DNA from: Rhizobium etli CFN 42
Lineage (GTDB): Bacteria > Pseudomonadota > Alphaproteobacteria > Rhizobiales > Rhizobiaceae
Length of the DNA: 64,000 nucleotides
Assembly (NCBI RefSeq): GCF_000092045.1
Contig: NC_007761.1
Span: forward strand, 1,677,001 to 1,741,000
Direction: 5' to 3'
Shown in pieces: positions 41,846-53,126 of this stretch. The notes under the pieces are model-generated. The model did not search any database and was not told the DNA's origin. It saw only the letters and a list, made by a program, of their open reading frames with translations. The position numbers and the translations under genes were made by a program. Numbering within the stretch: position 1 is the first letter of the stretch; every line of letters begins with the position of its first letter.

Positions 41846-43030
41846 TCAAGTCCGTTTTCGAACGAACATTAATCTGATGCCGGAAAGTAGGGCATAAAGG
41901 CCGAAGAAAGCGGCAATCGCCCAGGCAAAACCATTGTTTCCGGCGACGTCGATTGCGGCGCCGATCACCTGTGGCCCAGCGACGGTTCCCATCGCATAAC
42001 AGAAGACGAAGGCGGCATTGGCGGCAGCCAGATCGGAGCCCGTCAGCCGCGAACCGAGATGGCTGAGGCCGACCGTGTAGAGGCCGGAGACGCAGCCGCC
42101 CCAGAAGAGCAGGATCCCGGCCATCAGCAGCCAGTTGTTGACGAGGATCGGCAGCGTCATCGAACCGATAAAGCCCATCAATGCCATCCCTGCCAGAAGC
42201 GGTCGCTTGTCGCGGATGCGGTCGGAGAGCAGGCCGAGGGGAATCTGGAAGATGACGTTGCCGACGCCCATCATGGTGAGCAGCAGCGCCGCCTGCGATT
42301 CGGTGAAATGGGCGCGCACGGCAAAAATCGGAAACAGTGACAGCCCGCCAGCTTCGACCGCGCCGAAGATGAAGACGGCAGCCGTCGCTGTCGGCACCAG
42401 CAGGACATAGCGCATGAAATGCAATTCCGGTTTTTCCTCGAGCACGGGGCTTTCGTCACGGGCGATGAAAATCGGAATGGCGGCAAGCAGGATGGCGCCC
42501 GCGCCGACCAGAAAGGGAAAGATGCCGTCGCTGCCGAGTATCGAAAAGAGCAGGGGTCCGGCCGCAAACCCAATGGAAAGCACGGTCGCATATATGCCAA
42601 GCACAAAGCCTCGCTTGGATGGCGGCGAGGCGGCGTTGATCCAGAATTCGGAGAGAATGAACAGCGTCGTCGTTGCGCCATGGAAGGCGAAACGCAGCGG
42701 AAACCACATCCAGAAATCCTCGGCATAATAGAAGCCGAGTGCACTCAGCGCCGAAATCAGCACCGCCCAGAGCATCGTCGGCGCAACGCCGTATTTATGA
42801 GCGAGCTTGGTGGTAACGGGTGCCGCGGCCATCGCCGAGATCCCGGCCATCGCCGTATTGAGCCCGATCAACGTGGATGAGATGCCGCGTTTTTCGAGGA
42901 TGATACTGAGAAGCGGGAGCCCGAGACCGATTGCTATGCCGACGGCTGAAATGGACGAGATGGCTGCCACCAGAGAAGGCCAATGGATTTCTTCGACATC
43001 GCCCGGTGTGCCGGTTCTCGGCTGAGACAT
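41846..43030 (-). CDS. MFS transporter
   Basis: A 394-residue major facilitator with 12 predicted transmembrane helices. The N-terminal half has '[20 protein letters not shown]' and the second half '[20 protein letters not shown]', the latter matching the conserved cytoplasmic loop between helices 8 and 9. The substrate cannot be read from sequence; the YcaD/UMF-type group of MFS proteins is similar in length and layout. It is a separate transcript or upstream of rpmG on the same strand. Confidence 0.88.
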   Translation of the reverse strand: MSQPRTGTPGDVEEIHWPSLVAAISSISAVGIAIGLGLPLLSIILEKRGISSTLIGLNTAMAGISAMAAAPVTTKLAHKYGVAPTMLWAVLISALSALGFYYAEDFWMWFPLRFAFHGATTTLFILSEFWINAASPPSKRGFVLGIYATVLSIGFAAGPLLFSILGSDGIFPFLVGAGAILLAAIPIFIARDESPVLEEKPELHFMRYVLLVPTATAAVFIFGAVEAGGLSLFPIFAVRAHFTESQAALLLTMMGVGNVIFQIPLGLLSDRIRDKRPLLAGMALMGFIGSMTLPILVNNWLLMAGILLFWGGCVSGLYTVGLSHLGSRLTGSDLAAANAAFVFCYAMGTVAGPQVIGAAIDVAGNNGFAWAIAAFFGLYALLSGIRLMFVRKRT

Positions 43031-43280
43031 TTATCAATCCTTAGAAAGCTGCGCGAGCGAATCGACCTCTCGTCTCACATGGAAGGGACACAGATGTGCC
43101 AAATCCAGGTGACGGGCGGCGTTTCGCAGTATTTCCGATGTGATCTGCGGAATGTAAAGCCTGTTCAGACAAGAAAAGCTTACCATGTCAAGTCGTTGAA
43201 GATCGTTGACTCCCGCGTGTCGGTGGTGGTCGGTGGAGCGCTGGCACTACACGCTAAATATGTCTGGAAGGTGAAGGCGC

Positions 43281-43736
43281 TCAATCCGGCCGGCGGGGAA
43301 GCTCGTAATCATCGGGACTATCGCTCTCGCCGCCGAAACCATGCATGCGCAGCGCCCATTGCAGGCCGATGACGCCGCCCTTGATCGGCTGGATCGAGGC
43401 GAGGGCAGCGATGACTGTGATCGGCGCCCATATGGCAAGATGGACCCATACCGGCAACACGAAGGTCAGATCGGTCAGCATGTAGCCGCCGACGAGGACG
43501 TGGCCGAGGACCAGGATGACAATATAGGGCGGCAGGTCATCGGAGCGATGGTGGTGCATTGCCTCGCCGCAGGCGGCGCAATGGTGGACCGGTTTCAGGA
43601 ATGCGCGGAAGAGCTTGCCGTTGCCGCAGGCCGGGCAGCGGTTCAACAGCCCGCGCATGATGGAACGCCCGAGCGGACGCTCGGCGCCCCCGGGCCCATC
43701 CCCGTAACGGACGACCGGATCGGTCGGTGTGTTCAT
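43281..43736 (-). CDS. DUF983 family protein
   Basis: A 151-residue protein with an N-terminal zinc-ribbon-like pair 'NRCPACGNGKLF' and 'HHCAACGEAMHH', followed by two transmembrane helices ('PPYIVILVLGHVLVGGYML' and 'VHLAIWAPITVIAALASI'). This is the DUF983 family. Function unknown; it is often near cytochrome or RNA-processing genes. I use ATG 43736, preceded by GGGGAAGA. It lies 69 bases downstream of rnr and is probably the last gene of the topA-rnr unit. Confidence 0.9.
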   Translation of the reverse strand: MNTPTDPVVRYGDGPGGAERPLGRSIMRGLLNRCPACGNGKLFRAFLKPVHHCAACGEAMHHHRSDDLPPYIVILVLGHVLVGGYMLTDLTFVLPVWVHLAIWAPITVIAALASIQPIKGGVIGLQWALRMHGFGGESDSPDDYELPRRPD

Positions 43737-43805
43737 CTGATCTTCCCCTTTCAGGCAAAAAGCATGAAGCGCCGCAATCGACCTTGCTGCTTTCGGCACA
43801 GCGGC

Positions 43806-46175
43806 TTAGCGGCGTCCGCGCGGGGGACGCGTTCCCGGTTTCTTGCGGACCTGGTCCCTGTCGCGGCGGCCGGCCTTATGGAAGGAACGCACCGCCGTCG
43901 GCATCTCGCGTCCTTCGCTCAGCATCTCGAAACGCAGCGCGCCAGCAAGCGGGATTGCTTCCGCAAGCTTCACGGTGACGCTGTCGCCAAGACGATAGCC
44001 GAGGCCCGTCTTTTCACCCGAGAGCGCCTGATGCGCCTCGTCATAGATGAAATAATCGGTACCGAGTGTAGATATAGGGACGAAACCGTCGGCGCCATAA
44101 TCCGGCAAGGTGATAAACAGCCCGGATTTGGTAACTCCGGAGACGCGGCCGGCGAACTCCTCGCCGACGCGGGTGCTCAAATGATGGGCGATCAGCCGGT
44201 CGATGGTCTCGCGCTCGGCCGCCATCGCCCGGCGCTCGAAGGTCGAGATCTCGGCGGCGATATCGTCGAGTGAGGCTTCTTCGTCGGGCGTGATGCCGCC
44301 TTCGCCGAGGCCGAGCGAACCGACGAGCGCGCGATGCACGATGAGATCGGCGTAGCGGCGGATCGGCGATGTGAAGTGGGCGTATTTCATCAGATTGAGG
44401 CCGAAGTGACCGATATTCTCCGGACTGTAGATTGCCTGGCTCTGCGAGCGCAGCACCATTTCGTTGACCATGGTCTGATGCGCCGTGCCTTCGGCTTTTG
44501 CGAGAATGCCGTTGAAGCTGTTGGCGCGCACATTGCCGCCCTTGGCAAGCGAGATGCCGAGTGTCGCCAGGAATTCGCGCAAGACTTCCTGCTTGGCAAG
44601 GGTCGGGCCGTCATGGATGCGGTAGACCAATGGCTGACGCTTCTTTTCAAGCGTTTCGGCGGCGCAGACATTCGCCTGAATCATCATCTCTTCGATCAGC
44701 TTGTGCGCATCGAGCCGCGGCGGCACGAAGACCCGGTCGACGGTGCCGTCTGGCTTCAGCAAGATCTTCCGCTCCGGCATGTCGAGTTCCAGTGGTTGGC
44801 GCCGGTCGCGTCCGCGCTTCATTACTCCATAGGCGTGCCAGAGCGGTTTCAGGATCGTCTCGAGCATCGGTCCGGTCTTGTCATCCGGCCTTCCGTCGAT
44901 CGCCGCCTGTGCCTGCTGATAAGAGAGCTTGCCGGCACTCTTCATCATGATGCGATGAAACGTATGGCCGATCTTGCGGCCTTCGCCTGAGAAGCTCATG
45001 CGCACGGCGAGCGCTGGGCGGTCGACACCTTCCTTCAGCGAGCAGAGATCGTTGGAGATGCGCTCCGGCAGCATCGGCACGACGCGATCAGGGAAATAGA
45101 CCGAGTTGCCGCGCTTCAGCGCTTCGCGGTCGAGCGGGGAATTGGGGCGGATATACCAGGAGACGTCGGCGATCGCGACAGTGACGATGACGCCGCCGGG
45201 ATTGTCGGGCGAGGGGTCGAGTTCGGCGTAAACTGCGTCATCGTGGTCCTTGGCGTCGGCCGGGTCGATGGTGATCAGCGGCACGTCGCGCCAATCCTCC
45301 CGATGCGACATCGTGGCGGGTTTGGCAGCTTCCGCCTCGGCGATCACGGCCGGTGGGAAGACGTGCGGGATGCCGTGCGCATGGATCGCGATCGTTGAGA
45401 TCGCCTTTTCGGAGCCGACCGAGCCCACGACGGAGAGGACCTTGGCACGCGGCAGGCCGAAACGTCCGAGGCGCGCGACTTCGATCTCGACCAGGTCGCC
45501 GTCCTCGGCGCCGCCGGTATAGTCGGGATCGATTACCATCTCTTCGCCGCGTCGTTCGATCGGCAGCAGCCGGCCGCCGCCGCCGGGCGCGCTGCGGAAG
45601 ACGCCCATCGCCGCACCGCGGCGCCTATCGATCACCTTGATGATACGCGCCGTATAAGCTGGCCCGCCGCGATCGACGGCCGGGAAGATCTTCGCCAGGA
45701 TACGGTCGCCGAGGCCGGCGACGGGCGCTTTGCCTTTCTGGCGGCCTGCGGGCGATTGCTGACGGATGGCGACGGCCGGTGCCACACCCTGCTCCTCCGG
45801 CCATTCCGCCGGCCGGCCGATCAGGTCACCGTCCTTATCACGCGTCGTGATGTCGAGAACGGTGACGGGCGGAAGAGCGCCAGGACGAATGAGCGACTTG
45901 CGACTCTTTTGCAGCATGCCTTCTTGTTCGAGCTCCTGCAGCATGTGCTTGAGCTCGACGCGGCTGTCGCCTTTCAGGCCGAACGCCTTGGCGAGTTCAC
46001 GCTTGGAAGCCTTCTGCGGATGATCGGCAATGAAACGCAGAATCACCTCGCGCGATGGCAGCGTGCCGTGGACGATGTTCAGCGGTTCGACGGCGGAAAC
46101 ATCCCTGCCGGCGCGGCCGATCTTGCCCGGGCGCTTGCCCGCGAGGTTCGTCCTATCGCGCGGTGTCCTGCTCAC
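43806..46175 (-). CDS. rnr: Ribonuclease R
   Basis: A 789-residue 3'-5' exoribonuclease of the RNB family that degrades structured RNA. Two cold-shock-like OB regions precede the RNB catalytic core, whose conserved acidic motif is 'ITIDPADAKDHDDAVYAELD'. The C-terminal S1 domain appears near 'VGEEFAGRVSGVTKSGLFIT', followed by a basic tail. The start is GTG 46175, just after the topA stop at 46177 on the same strand, so the two are probably cotranscribed and translationally coupled. Confidence 0.96.
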   Translation of the reverse strand: MSRTPRDRTNLAGKRPGKIGRAGRDVSAVEPLNIVHGTLPSREVILRFIADHPQKASKRELAKAFGLKGDSRVELKHMLQELEQEGMLQKSRKSLIRPGALPPVTVLDITTRDKDGDLIGRPAEWPEEQGVAPAVAIRQQSPAGRQKGKAPVAGLGDRILAKIFPAVDRGGPAYTARIIKVIDRRRGAAMGVFRSAPGGGGRLLPIERRGEEMVIDPDYTGGAEDGDLVEIEVARLGRFGLPRAKVLSVVGSVGSEKAISTIAIHAHGIPHVFPPAVIAEAEAAKPATMSHREDWRDVPLITIDPADAKDHDDAVYAELDPSPDNPGGVIVTVAIADVSWYIRPNSPLDREALKRGNSVYFPDRVVPMLPERISNDLCSLKEGVDRPALAVRMSFSGEGRKIGHTFHRIMMKSAGKLSYQQAQAAIDGRPDDKTGPMLETILKPLWHAYGVMKRGRDRRQPLELDMPERKILLKPDGTVDRVFVPPRLDAHKLIEEMMIQANVCAAETLEKKRQPLVYRIHDGPTLAKQEVLREFLATLGISLAKGGNVRANSFNGILAKAEGTAHQTMVNEMVLRSQSQAIYSPENIGHFGLNLMKYAHFTSPIRRYADLIVHRALVGSLGLGEGGITPDEEASLDDIAAEISTFERRAMAAERETIDRLIAHHLSTRVGEEFAGRVSGVTKSGLFITLPDYGADGFVPISTLGTDYFIYDEAHQALSGEKTGLGYRLGDSVTVKLAEAIPLAGALRFEMLSEGREMPTAVRSFHKAGRRDRDQVRKKPGTRPPRGRR

Positions 46176-46176
46176 G

Positions 46177-48831
46177 TCAGCTCTTTTTCAATTTCGCGGG
46201 CGCCTTGGCCTTCGCTGCCTTCGGCTTGGCGGCCGTCTTGGTTGTCTTGGCTTCGGCGGCGGCCGCCTTCGGCTTGGCTTTCCCCCTGGCCGTCTTGCCT
46301 GCGGGGGCCTTGCCGGCCTTTTCGGTGATCAACGCAAGCGCCTCCTCAATGGTGATCGCCTGCGGATCCTTGCCCTTCGGTAGCGTGGCATTGACCTTGC
46401 CCCAGTTGACATAGGGGCCGTATTTGCCGTCGCGAACGGTGATCGCGCCGCCATCGGGGTGATCGCCGAGCGTCTTCAGCGCCGCCGGCGTACCGCGTGC
46501 GCCGCGGCCGGGCGCCTTGCTCGCCTTTTCGGCAATCAGCGTCACGGCGCGGTTGAGGCCGACCGAGAAGACATCTTCGACGGTTTCAAGATTGGCGTAG
46601 GAACCGTCATGCAGAAGGAACGGCCCGTAGCGGCCGATGCCCGACGAGATCATCTTGCCCGTTTCGGGATGTCTGCCGATGTCGCGCGGCAGCGAGATCA
46701 GCGCCATCGCCTTTTCATAGTCGATATCCTCAGGCTTCCACCCCTTCGGCAGCGAGGCGCGTTTGGCCTCCTTGCCGTCGCCGCGCTGGATATAGGGACC
46801 GAAGCGGCCCGAACGGAGCGTCAGCTCCTCGCCGGTCGTTGGATCGGTGCCAAGGCTCTTCGGCTCGTTGAGCGCGACACCCTCCGCTTCTCCGCCGTTT
46901 TCGGAGGAGAGCTGGCGGGTGTAGTTGCATTCCGGATAATTCGAACAGCCGACGAAGGCGCCGTATCTGCCAAGCTTCAGCGAAAGGTTGCCGGTGCCGC
47001 AGACCTGGCAGATCCTGGGGTCGCCGCCATCCTCGCGTTTAGGGAAGACGAGCGGCGCCAGCGCCTCGTTCAGCGAATCGAGCACGTTGGTGACGCGCAG
47101 TTCCTTCGTGTCTTCGATCTGCGCGAAGAAATCCTTCCAGAAGTCGCGCAGCACCTGCTTCCAGTTCAATTCGCCGGCGGAAATCCGGTCGAGCTTTTCC
47201 TCGAGGTCGGCGGTGAAATCATATTCGACATATTTGGTGAAGAAGCTTTCGAGGAAAGCTGTCACCAGCCGGCCCTTGGCCTGCGGGATGAGTTTGCGCT
47301 TGTCGATCGTCACATAGTCGCGGTCGCGCAGCGTCGCGAGTGTGGCGGCATAGGTGGAGGGACGACCGATGCCGAGCTCTTCCATCTTCTTGATCAGCGA
47401 AGCTTCCGAATAGCGCGGCGGTGGCTCGGTGAAATGCTGCGTTGAATTGATCTTCTGCTTGGCGAGCGTCTCGCGCGCATTGATCTCCGGCAGGCGACCA
47501 TCCTCGTCGCCATCGTCGCTCTGCTCGCCGTCCTCCTTCTGGTCGGTATAGGCGGCGATGAAGCCGTCGAACCGGATGACCGAGCCGACGGCGCGCAGGC
47601 CGGCCTTTTCGCCCTTGTTCTCGGCTGTGATTTCGGCCGTCGTGCGCTCGATCTCGGCCGACGCCATCTGGCTGGCGATGCCACGCTTCCAGATCAGCTC
47701 GTAGAGCCGAATCTGGTCGGCGTCGAGGAACTTGCGCACGCGATCGGGCGAGCGGTTGAAATCGGTCGGGCGGATCGCCTCGTGCGCCTCCTGGGCGTTT
47801 TTCGCCTTGGTTGAATAGAAGCGCGCTTTCTCCGGCAGGTAGCGTTCGCCGAACTGGTCGAGGATGGCACGCCGCGCCGCATCGATTGCTTCGGGCGCCA
47901 TCTGCACGCCATCGGTTCGCATATAGGTGATGAGACCGACTGTCTCGCCACCGATATCGACGCCTTCATAGAGCTTCTGGGCGATCTGCATCGTGCGCGA
48001 CGCGGAGAAGCCGAGATTGGAGGAGGCGGCCTGCTGTAGCGTCGAGGTCGTGAACGGCGGGCCCGGGTTGCGCTTGATCGGTTTTGCCTCGACCGTGTCG
48101 ACGATATAGCTCGCGCCTTCGAGCAGGGCCTTCAGGCGGCCCGCATCCTCGCCGTTGCCGATCGCGCGCGGCGGCAGCCGTTTGCCGTGCGCCGAAACCA
48201 GTCTTGCCTCGAACTCATCGCCGCGCGGCGTCTTCAGCAGAGCCGAGATATTCCAGTACTCTTCCGAAATGAAGCGCTCGATCTCTGATTCGCGGTCGCA
48301 GACCAGACGAAGCGCGACCGATTGGACGCGGCCGGCCGAACGGGCGCCTGGCAGCTTGCGCCATAGGACCGGCGAAAGATTGAAGCCGACGAGATAGTCG
48401 AGCGCACGGCGCGCCAGATAAGCGTCGACCAGCGGCACGTCGATGTCGCGCGGATCGGCCATCGCGTCGAGCACCGCCTTCTTGGTGATCGCGTTGAAGA
48501 CGACGCGCTTGACCGACTTGCCGTTCAGCACTCGCTTCTTGTTCAGCATGTCGAGCACGTGCCAGGAAATCGCTTCGCCTTCGCGATCGGGGTCGGTCGC
48601 GAGGAAAAGCCCGTCGGAGGATTTCACCGCCTCGGCAATGTCCTTCATCCGCTTGGCCGAGGCCCCATCGACCTCCCAGAGCATTTCGAAATCCTGATCG
48701 GGGAGGACAGAGCCATCCTTGGCAGGCAGATCGCGCACGTGGCCGAAGGAGGCGAGCACTTTGTATCCCGAACCCAGATACTTGTTGATCGTCTTGGCCT
48801 TGGCAGGCGATTCCACCACTACAACATTCAT
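46177..48831 (-). CDS. topA: DNA topoisomerase I
   Basis: An 884-residue type IA topoisomerase that relaxes negative supercoils. The N-terminal Toprim domain begins 'MNVVVVESPAKAKTINKYLG' and includes 'DPDREGEAISWHV'. The catalytic tyrosine is in 'GLITYMRTDGVQMAPEAI'. C-terminal zinc-binding Cys4 is 'CQVCGTGNLSLKLGRYG' with 'GCSNYPEC', followed by three GRFGPY-type repeats and a Lys/Ala-rich tail that binds DNA and nascent RNA. It follows dprA after 243 bases and precedes rnr directly. Confidence 0.97.
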   Translation of the reverse strand: MNVVVVESPAKAKTINKYLGSGYKVLASFGHVRDLPAKDGSVLPDQDFEMLWEVDGASAKRMKDIAEAVKSSDGLFLATDPDREGEAISWHVLDMLNKKRVLNGKSVKRVVFNAITKKAVLDAMADPRDIDVPLVDAYLARRALDYLVGFNLSPVLWRKLPGARSAGRVQSVALRLVCDRESEIERFISEEYWNISALLKTPRGDEFEARLVSAHGKRLPPRAIGNGEDAGRLKALLEGASYIVDTVEAKPIKRNPGPPFTTSTLQQAASSNLGFSASRTMQIAQKLYEGVDIGGETVGLITYMRTDGVQMAPEAIDAARRAILDQFGERYLPEKARFYSTKAKNAQEAHEAIRPTDFNRSPDRVRKFLDADQIRLYELIWKRGIASQMASAEIERTTAEITAENKGEKAGLRAVGSVIRFDGFIAAYTDQKEDGEQSDDGDEDGRLPEINARETLAKQKINSTQHFTEPPPRYSEASLIKKMEELGIGRPSTYAATLATLRDRDYVTIDKRKLIPQAKGRLVTAFLESFFTKYVEYDFTADLEEKLDRISAGELNWKQVLRDFWKDFFAQIEDTKELRVTNVLDSLNEALAPLVFPKREDGGDPRICQVCGTGNLSLKLGRYGAFVGCSNYPECNYTRQLSSENGGEAEGVALNEPKSLGTDPTTGEELTLRSGRFGPYIQRGDGKEAKRASLPKGWKPEDIDYEKAMALISLPRDIGRHPETGKMISSGIGRYGPFLLHDGSYANLETVEDVFSVGLNRAVTLIAEKASKAPGRGARGTPAALKTLGDHPDGGAITVRDGKYGPYVNWGKVNATLPKGKDPQAITIEEALALITEKAGKAPAGKTARGKAKPKAAAAEAKTTKTAAKPKAAKAKAPAKLKKS

Positions 48832-49074
48832 GATGATTCTCTAAAAAAGACTCCGCGCCGGCGTGGAAGCCAGCGCAACACGCAGCGCAACTTGGATACT
48901 GGCTCTCCGACATGGACAGGGAAATCGCTGCGGTCAAGGGGTTTGCTACAATTTTACCTCTTGCGTACGGTGCAATCGTGGGAAGATTGTGCGTTGAATA
49001 CAGATGGCGCGCCTGCTGAATTCGACACGCGGTTCCTGCAACTCCCGAGGCAGCTCTCTTATATCGCGCAAAGC

Positions 49075-50217
49075 TCAGTCGGAAAGCGAAACGAGGCCGC
49101 CCTGATGCCGATGCAGCCGGCCTGATATGTCGAGTTCCAGAAGAATGAGGTAGACGGCGGATGCCGGAAGGCCGGTGTGGCGGATGACGTCGTCGATCTC
49201 GACCGGCGTCGGCCCGAGCGCATCGATGATGCGCATCCGGTCTGAATCGCCGGGCGGCATCGTTATTGGCTTGCTCTCGCCTGCCGGTGCCTCCGCCCTC
49301 GACGAGGGGAACAGCTCGAGTTGCGCCAGCGGCGCGAGGGCTTCGATAACGTCGGCAGGTTCGGTAACGATCGAAGCGCCGTCCTTGAGCAGGCCGTTGG
49401 TGCCGTGACAGCGCGGATCGAGCGGCGAGCCGGGCACGGCAAACACCAGGCGGCCGAAGTCGCCGGCAAGGCGGGCGGTGATCAGTGAGCCCGAGCGCGT
49501 CGCCGCTTCGACGACCACGAGACCGAGGGCGATGCCGGCAATCAGCCGGTTCCGGCGCGGGAAATCACGGGCGCGGGGCTCCCAGCCGAAGGGCATTTCG
49601 CTCACCGCCAGCCCGTTGCCGCCGGTTATCTCTTCGATGAGGCCGAGATTCTCCGGCGGGTAGGGTTTGTCGAGGCCGCCGGCAAGGGCGGCGATCGTGC
49701 CGGTGCCGAGGCTTGCCCGGTGCGCTGATGTGTCGATGCCGCGCGCCAGGCCGGAGACCACCGTGTAACCCGCCCGGCCGCAGTCGCGCGCCACCATCGC
49801 CGCGAATTTGGTGCCTGCGGCAGAGGCGTTGCGGGAACCGACGATGCCGACGGCCGGCCGCTTGGCGGCGGCAAGCGCGCCTTTGACGGCAAGGAGCGGC
49901 GGCGCGCCGTCGATCTGTTTCAGCGCCTGCGGATAGTCCGGCTCGCCGATGCCGACGAAGCGGGCGCCGAAACGATGCGCCGCCTCCAGTTCCCGGTGTG
50001 CCTCGGCCTCGCTGGCAATGCGGATAGCCCGGGTCGCGCCGCCGCGCACCGAAAGCTCCGGCAACGCCGCGAGCGCAGCCTCGGCCGAACCGAAATGATT
50101 GATGAGATCGCGAAAGGTTGCAGGGCCGACATTGTCGGAACGGATCAGGCGCAGCCAGGCAATCCTCTGCCGTTCGCTCAGCACCGTACCTTTTGATCCC
50201 GCGCTCGGCGCGTCCAT
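49075..50217 (-). CDS. dprA: DNA-processing protein DprA
   Basis: A 380-residue protein that binds incoming single-stranded DNA and loads RecA during natural transformation; in non-competent bacteria its role is less clear. An N-terminal SAM-like helical region is followed by the Rossmann fold '[20 protein letters not shown]', '[17 protein letters not shown]' and '[20 protein letters not shown]'. A C-terminal winged-helix-like domain ends the protein. Its ATG overlaps the plsY stop by one base, so it is part of pyrB-pyrC-plsY-dprA. Confidence 0.95.
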   Translation of the reverse strand: MDAPSAGSKGTVLSERQRIAWLRLIRSDNVGPATFRDLINHFGSAEAALAALPELSVRGGATRAIRIASEAEAHRELEAAHRFGARFVGIGEPDYPQALKQIDGAPPLLAVKGALAAAKRPAVGIVGSRNASAAGTKFAAMVARDCGRAGYTVVSGLARGIDTSAHRASLGTGTIAALAGGLDKPYPPENLGLIEEITGGNGLAVSEMPFGWEPRARDFPRRNRLIAGIALGLVVVEAATRSGSLITARLAGDFGRLVFAVPGSPLDPRCHGTNGLLKDGASIVTEPADVIEALAPLAQLELFPSSRAEAPAGESKPITMPPGDSDRMRIIDALGPTPVEIDDVIRHTGLPASAVYLILLELDISGRLHRHQGGLVSLSD

Positions 50218-50837
50218 TATCCCTTCGCCCCGATCTTGCTCTCCGTCCCGCCCATCAGCCGGGAGATATTGGCCCTATGCTTCCAGTAGGAGATGACAGT
50301 CATGATCGCCATGACAGCCGCAACCTTTTCATTGCCAAGGATCAACAGGGCGACCGGAATGACGAGCATGGCGACGAGCGCCGACAGCGAGGAATAGCGG
50401 GTGGTGACGGCGACCGCCAGCCAAACGGCGGCGAAGAGCACGACCATGATCGGTGCGACACCGAGCAGGGTGCCGATATAGGTGGCGACGCCCTTGCCGC
50501 CCTTGAAGCCGATCCAGACCGGGAAGAGATGGCCGATGAAGGCGAAGAAGCCGGCGATGATTGCGGCCTCTTCGCCGAGGAAATAGCCGACGATCCAGGC
50601 TGCCGCCGACGCCTTCAGCGCGTCAAGCAAGAGCGTCGCCGCGGCGAGCTTCCGGTTTCCGGTTCTGAGCACATTGGTGGCGCCGATATTGCCGGAGCCG
50701 ATGCTGCGCACATCGCCGAGGCCGGCTGCGCGCGTGAGGATCAGACCGAAAGGAATGGAGCCGAGGAGATAGCCGATGACGGCGGCGGCAAGTGCGATCT
50801 GCAGCGTGATCTGCCATGACATGAGATTGGATAACAT
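50217..50837 (-). CDS. plsY: Glycerol-3-phosphate acyltransferase
   Basis: A 206-residue inner-membrane enzyme that transfers acyl groups from acyl-phosphate to glycerol-3-phosphate, the first step of phospholipid synthesis. It has five predicted helices. The conserved loops are '[20 protein letters not shown]' followed by '[19 protein letters not shown]', and later '[16 protein letters not shown]'. I use ATG 50837, with GAGGGGG directly upstream; ATG 50819 lacks a site. It overlaps dprA by one base. Confidence 0.95.
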   Translation of the reverse strand: MLSNLMSWQITLQIALAAAVIGYLLGSIPFGLILTRAAGLGDVRSIGSGNIGATNVLRTGNRKLAAATLLLDALKASAAAWIVGYFLGEEAAIIAGFFAFIGHLFPVWIGFKGGKGVATYIGTLLGVAPIMVVLFAAVWLAVAVTTRYSSLSALVAMLVIPVALLILGNEKVAAVMAIMTVISYWKHRANISRLMGGTESKIGAKG

Positions 50838-50883
50838 ATGCCCCCTCGGCCCTCCGATGGCCTGTCCTCAGTCCAGCCGGTCC

Positions 50884-52173
50884 CTAAAGTGCGTGGACAA
50901 GCTTTCCCGAGACGTAAGTCGCGACCGCCCGCCCGCTGAAGCGCGCATCCTCGAACGGCGTGTTCTTCGAGCGGGAGAGAAGCATGTCTTTGGCGACAAG
51001 CCAAGGCTCATCGAGATCGATCAGCGTGATATCGGCCGCAGCACCCGGCTTCAGCGTGCCGGCTTCGAGGCCGAAGATTTGTGCCGGGCGGGTGGACATG
51101 GCGTCGATCAACCGCATCAGGCCGACCTGACCGCCATGGTGAAGCCTGAGGGCCGCTGCCAGCATCGTTTCCAATCCGACCGCACCATCGGCCGCCTCGC
51201 CGAACGGCAGGCGCTTCGTGTCGACGTCCTGCGGGTCGTGCGAGGAGACGATGATGTCGATCGCGCCGTTGGCAAGCGCCTCGGCCATGGCGACCCGATC
51301 GTCCTCCGGGCGCAACGGCGGATAGAGCTTGAAGAAGGTGCGGTATTCGCCGATGTCGTTCTCGTTGAGCGCCAGATTGTTGATCGAGATGCCCGAGGTC
51401 ACCTTGGCGCCGCGGCTGCGGGCGCGTTCGATGGCCTCGACCGATTCAGGCACGGAGATCATCGCGGCGTGATAACGGCCGCGCGTCAGCTCTGCCACCC
51501 TGAGATCGCGTTCGAGTGGGATCAGCTCGGCTTCCTTCGGGATGCCGGAGAGCCCCAGCCAACTGGCGAAAAGTCCCTCATGCATGACGCCATTGGCGCC
51601 GAGATATTTGTCACGGGTCTCGCAGGAGATGACGGCGCCGAATTCGCGCGCATAGGTCATGATGCGGCGCAGCACCTGCGTGTTATGGACGCTTGAATGG
51701 GCATCGGTGAAGGCGACGGCGCCCGCCTGCGTCAACAGGCCGATCTCCGTCATCTCCTCGCCGGCAAGACCCTTGGTGAGGGCGGCTGCCGGATAGACGT
51801 TGACGGCGGCCGTGTCCCGCGCGGTCTTCTTGACGAATTCAACCAGCGCGATGTCGTCGATGACGGGATCGGTGTCCGGCATCATGATGATCGAGGTGAT
51901 GCCGCCGGCCGCCGCCGCCCGGCTCGCCGAGGCGATCGTCTCGCGGTGCTCGCCGCCGGGCTCGCCAATATGGACGCGCGCATCGACGAGGCCGGGCGTT
52001 GCCACGAGGCCGGTGCAGTCGCGCACGACGGCGCCTTCCGGCGCGCCCTGGTTCTGTGCCCCGCTGCCAGCGGCAAGAATCACGCCATTTTTAGCGATGA
52101 TCGTTCCGATCTCATCGAGATTGCGCGAGGGATCGACGATGCGGACATTCTTGAGGACGATCGGGTTGCTCAT
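50884..52173 (-). CDS. pyrC: Dihydroorotase-like protein, catalytic residues degraded
   Basis: A 429-residue amidohydrolase-fold protein in the pyrimidine gene cluster. Active dihydroorotases have a DxHxH zinc motif; here it reads '[20 protein letters not shown]', with the first His changed to Arg. The later HCE/D motif is '[12 protein letters not shown]', and the catalytic Asp motif TDHAPH reads '[10 protein letters not shown]', with Ser for Asp. These losses match the inactive PyrC' paralogues that stabilise aspartate carbamoyltransferase, as in Pseudomonas. The 4-base overlap with pyrB supports that partnership. A catalytic role is unlikely; an active dihydroorotase would have to be encoded elsewhere. 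Confidence 0.85.
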   Translation of the reverse strand: MSNPIVLKNVRIVDPSRNLDEIGTIIAKNGVILAAGSGAQNQGAPEGAVVRDCTGLVATPGLVDARVHIGEPGGEHRETIASASRAAAAGGITSIIMMPDTDPVIDDIALVEFVKKTARDTAAVNVYPAAALTKGLAGEEMTEIGLLTQAGAVAFTDAHSSVHNTQVLRRIMTYAREFGAVISCETRDKYLGANGVMHEGLFASWLGLSGIPKEAELIPLERDLRVAELTRGRYHAAMISVPESVEAIERARSRGAKVTSGISINNLALNENDIGEYRTFFKLYPPLRPEDDRVAMAEALANGAIDIIVSSHDPQDVDTKRLPFGEAADGAVGLETMLAAALRLHHGGQVGLMRLIDAMSTRPAQIFGLEAGTLKPGAAADITLIDLDEPWLVAKDMLLSRSKNTPFEDARFSGRAVATYVSGKLVHAL

Positions 52174-53126
52174 GCCATCATCCCGTCAGTTCGGGGACCT
52201 TGGTTCTGCGAGACGAGCAGCGTCTCCATGACGGCCATGCGCACGGCGACCCCCATTTCCACTTGTTCGGCGATCACGCTCTGCGGACCATCGGCCACCT
52301 CGGAGGCGATCTCGACACCGCGGTTCATCGGCCCAGGGTGCATGACCAGCGCATCATCCTTCGCCGCCTTCAGCGTTTCGGCGTCGAGTCCGTAGAAGTG
52401 ATAATACTCGCGCACCGATGGCACAAAGGCGCCGGACATGCGTTCGCGCTGCAGCCGCAGCATCATCACGACGTCGGCGTCCTTCAATCCTTCCTTCATC
52501 GAGTGGAACACCTCGACACCCATCTCGGCGATGCCGGCGGGCAGAAGGGTGGCGGGCGCGACGACGCGCACGCGTGCGCCCATCGCGTTCAGCAGCAGGA
52601 TATTGGAGCGCGCCACGCGCGAGTGCAGCACGTCGCCGCAGATCGCCACGATGATGCGCGAAAGCTTGCCCTTGGCGCGGCGGATGGTCAATGCATCGAG
52701 CAGCGCCTGGGTCGGATGTTCGTGCTGCCCGTCGCCGGCATTGACGACCGAGCAGGAGACTTTCTGGGCGAGAAGCGCGGCCGCTCCGGCGCTCGAATGG
52801 CGGATCACCAGCACATCCGGGCGCATCGCATTCAGCGTCATCGCCGTATCGATCAGCGTTTCGCCCTTCTTCACCGAGGAATTGCCGACCGACATGTTCA
52901 TGACGTCGGCGCCGAGCCGTTTGCCGGCAAGCTCGAAGGAGGCCTGCGTGCGGGTCGATGCCTCGAAAAAGAGGTTGATCTGCGTCAGCCCACGCAGCGT
53001 CGACGTCTTCTTTTCTCTCCGGCGGCTGATCTTGACGGCTTCGTCGGCCTTGTCGAGAAGATAGGTAATATCCTGCTCGGTGAGGCCCTTGATGCCAATG
53101 AGGTGGCGGTGGGGGAAAAAGACCAT
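52170..53126 (-). CDS. pyrB: Aspartate carbamoyltransferase catalytic subunit
   Basis: A 318-residue enzyme that condenses carbamoyl phosphate with aspartate, the committed step of pyrimidine synthesis. The carbamoyl-phosphate motif is '[20 protein letters not shown]', with '[16 protein letters not shown]', '[11 protein letters not shown]' and '[18 protein letters not shown]'. I use ATG 53126, preceded by AGAGGCAGGG; the open frame to 53183 is not conserved. No regulatory subunit (pyrI) is adjacent. It overlaps the dihydroorotase-like gene by 4 bases, and diverges from the AidB-like gene. Confidence 0.96.
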   Translation of the reverse strand: MVFFPHRHLIGIKGLTEQDITYLLDKADEAVKISRRREKKTSTLRGLTQINLFFEASTRTQASFELAGKRLGADVMNMSVGNSSVKKGETLIDTAMTLNAMRPDVLVIRHSSAGAAALLAQKVSCSVVNAGDGQHEHPTQALLDALTIRRAKGKLSRIIVAICGDVLHSRVARSNILLLNAMGARVRVVAPATLLPAGIAEMGVEVFHSMKEGLKDADVVMMLRLQRERMSGAFVPSVREYYHFYGLDAETLKAAKDDALVMHPGPMNRGVEIASEVADGPQSVIAEQVEMGVAVRMAVMETLLVSQNQGPRTDGMMA

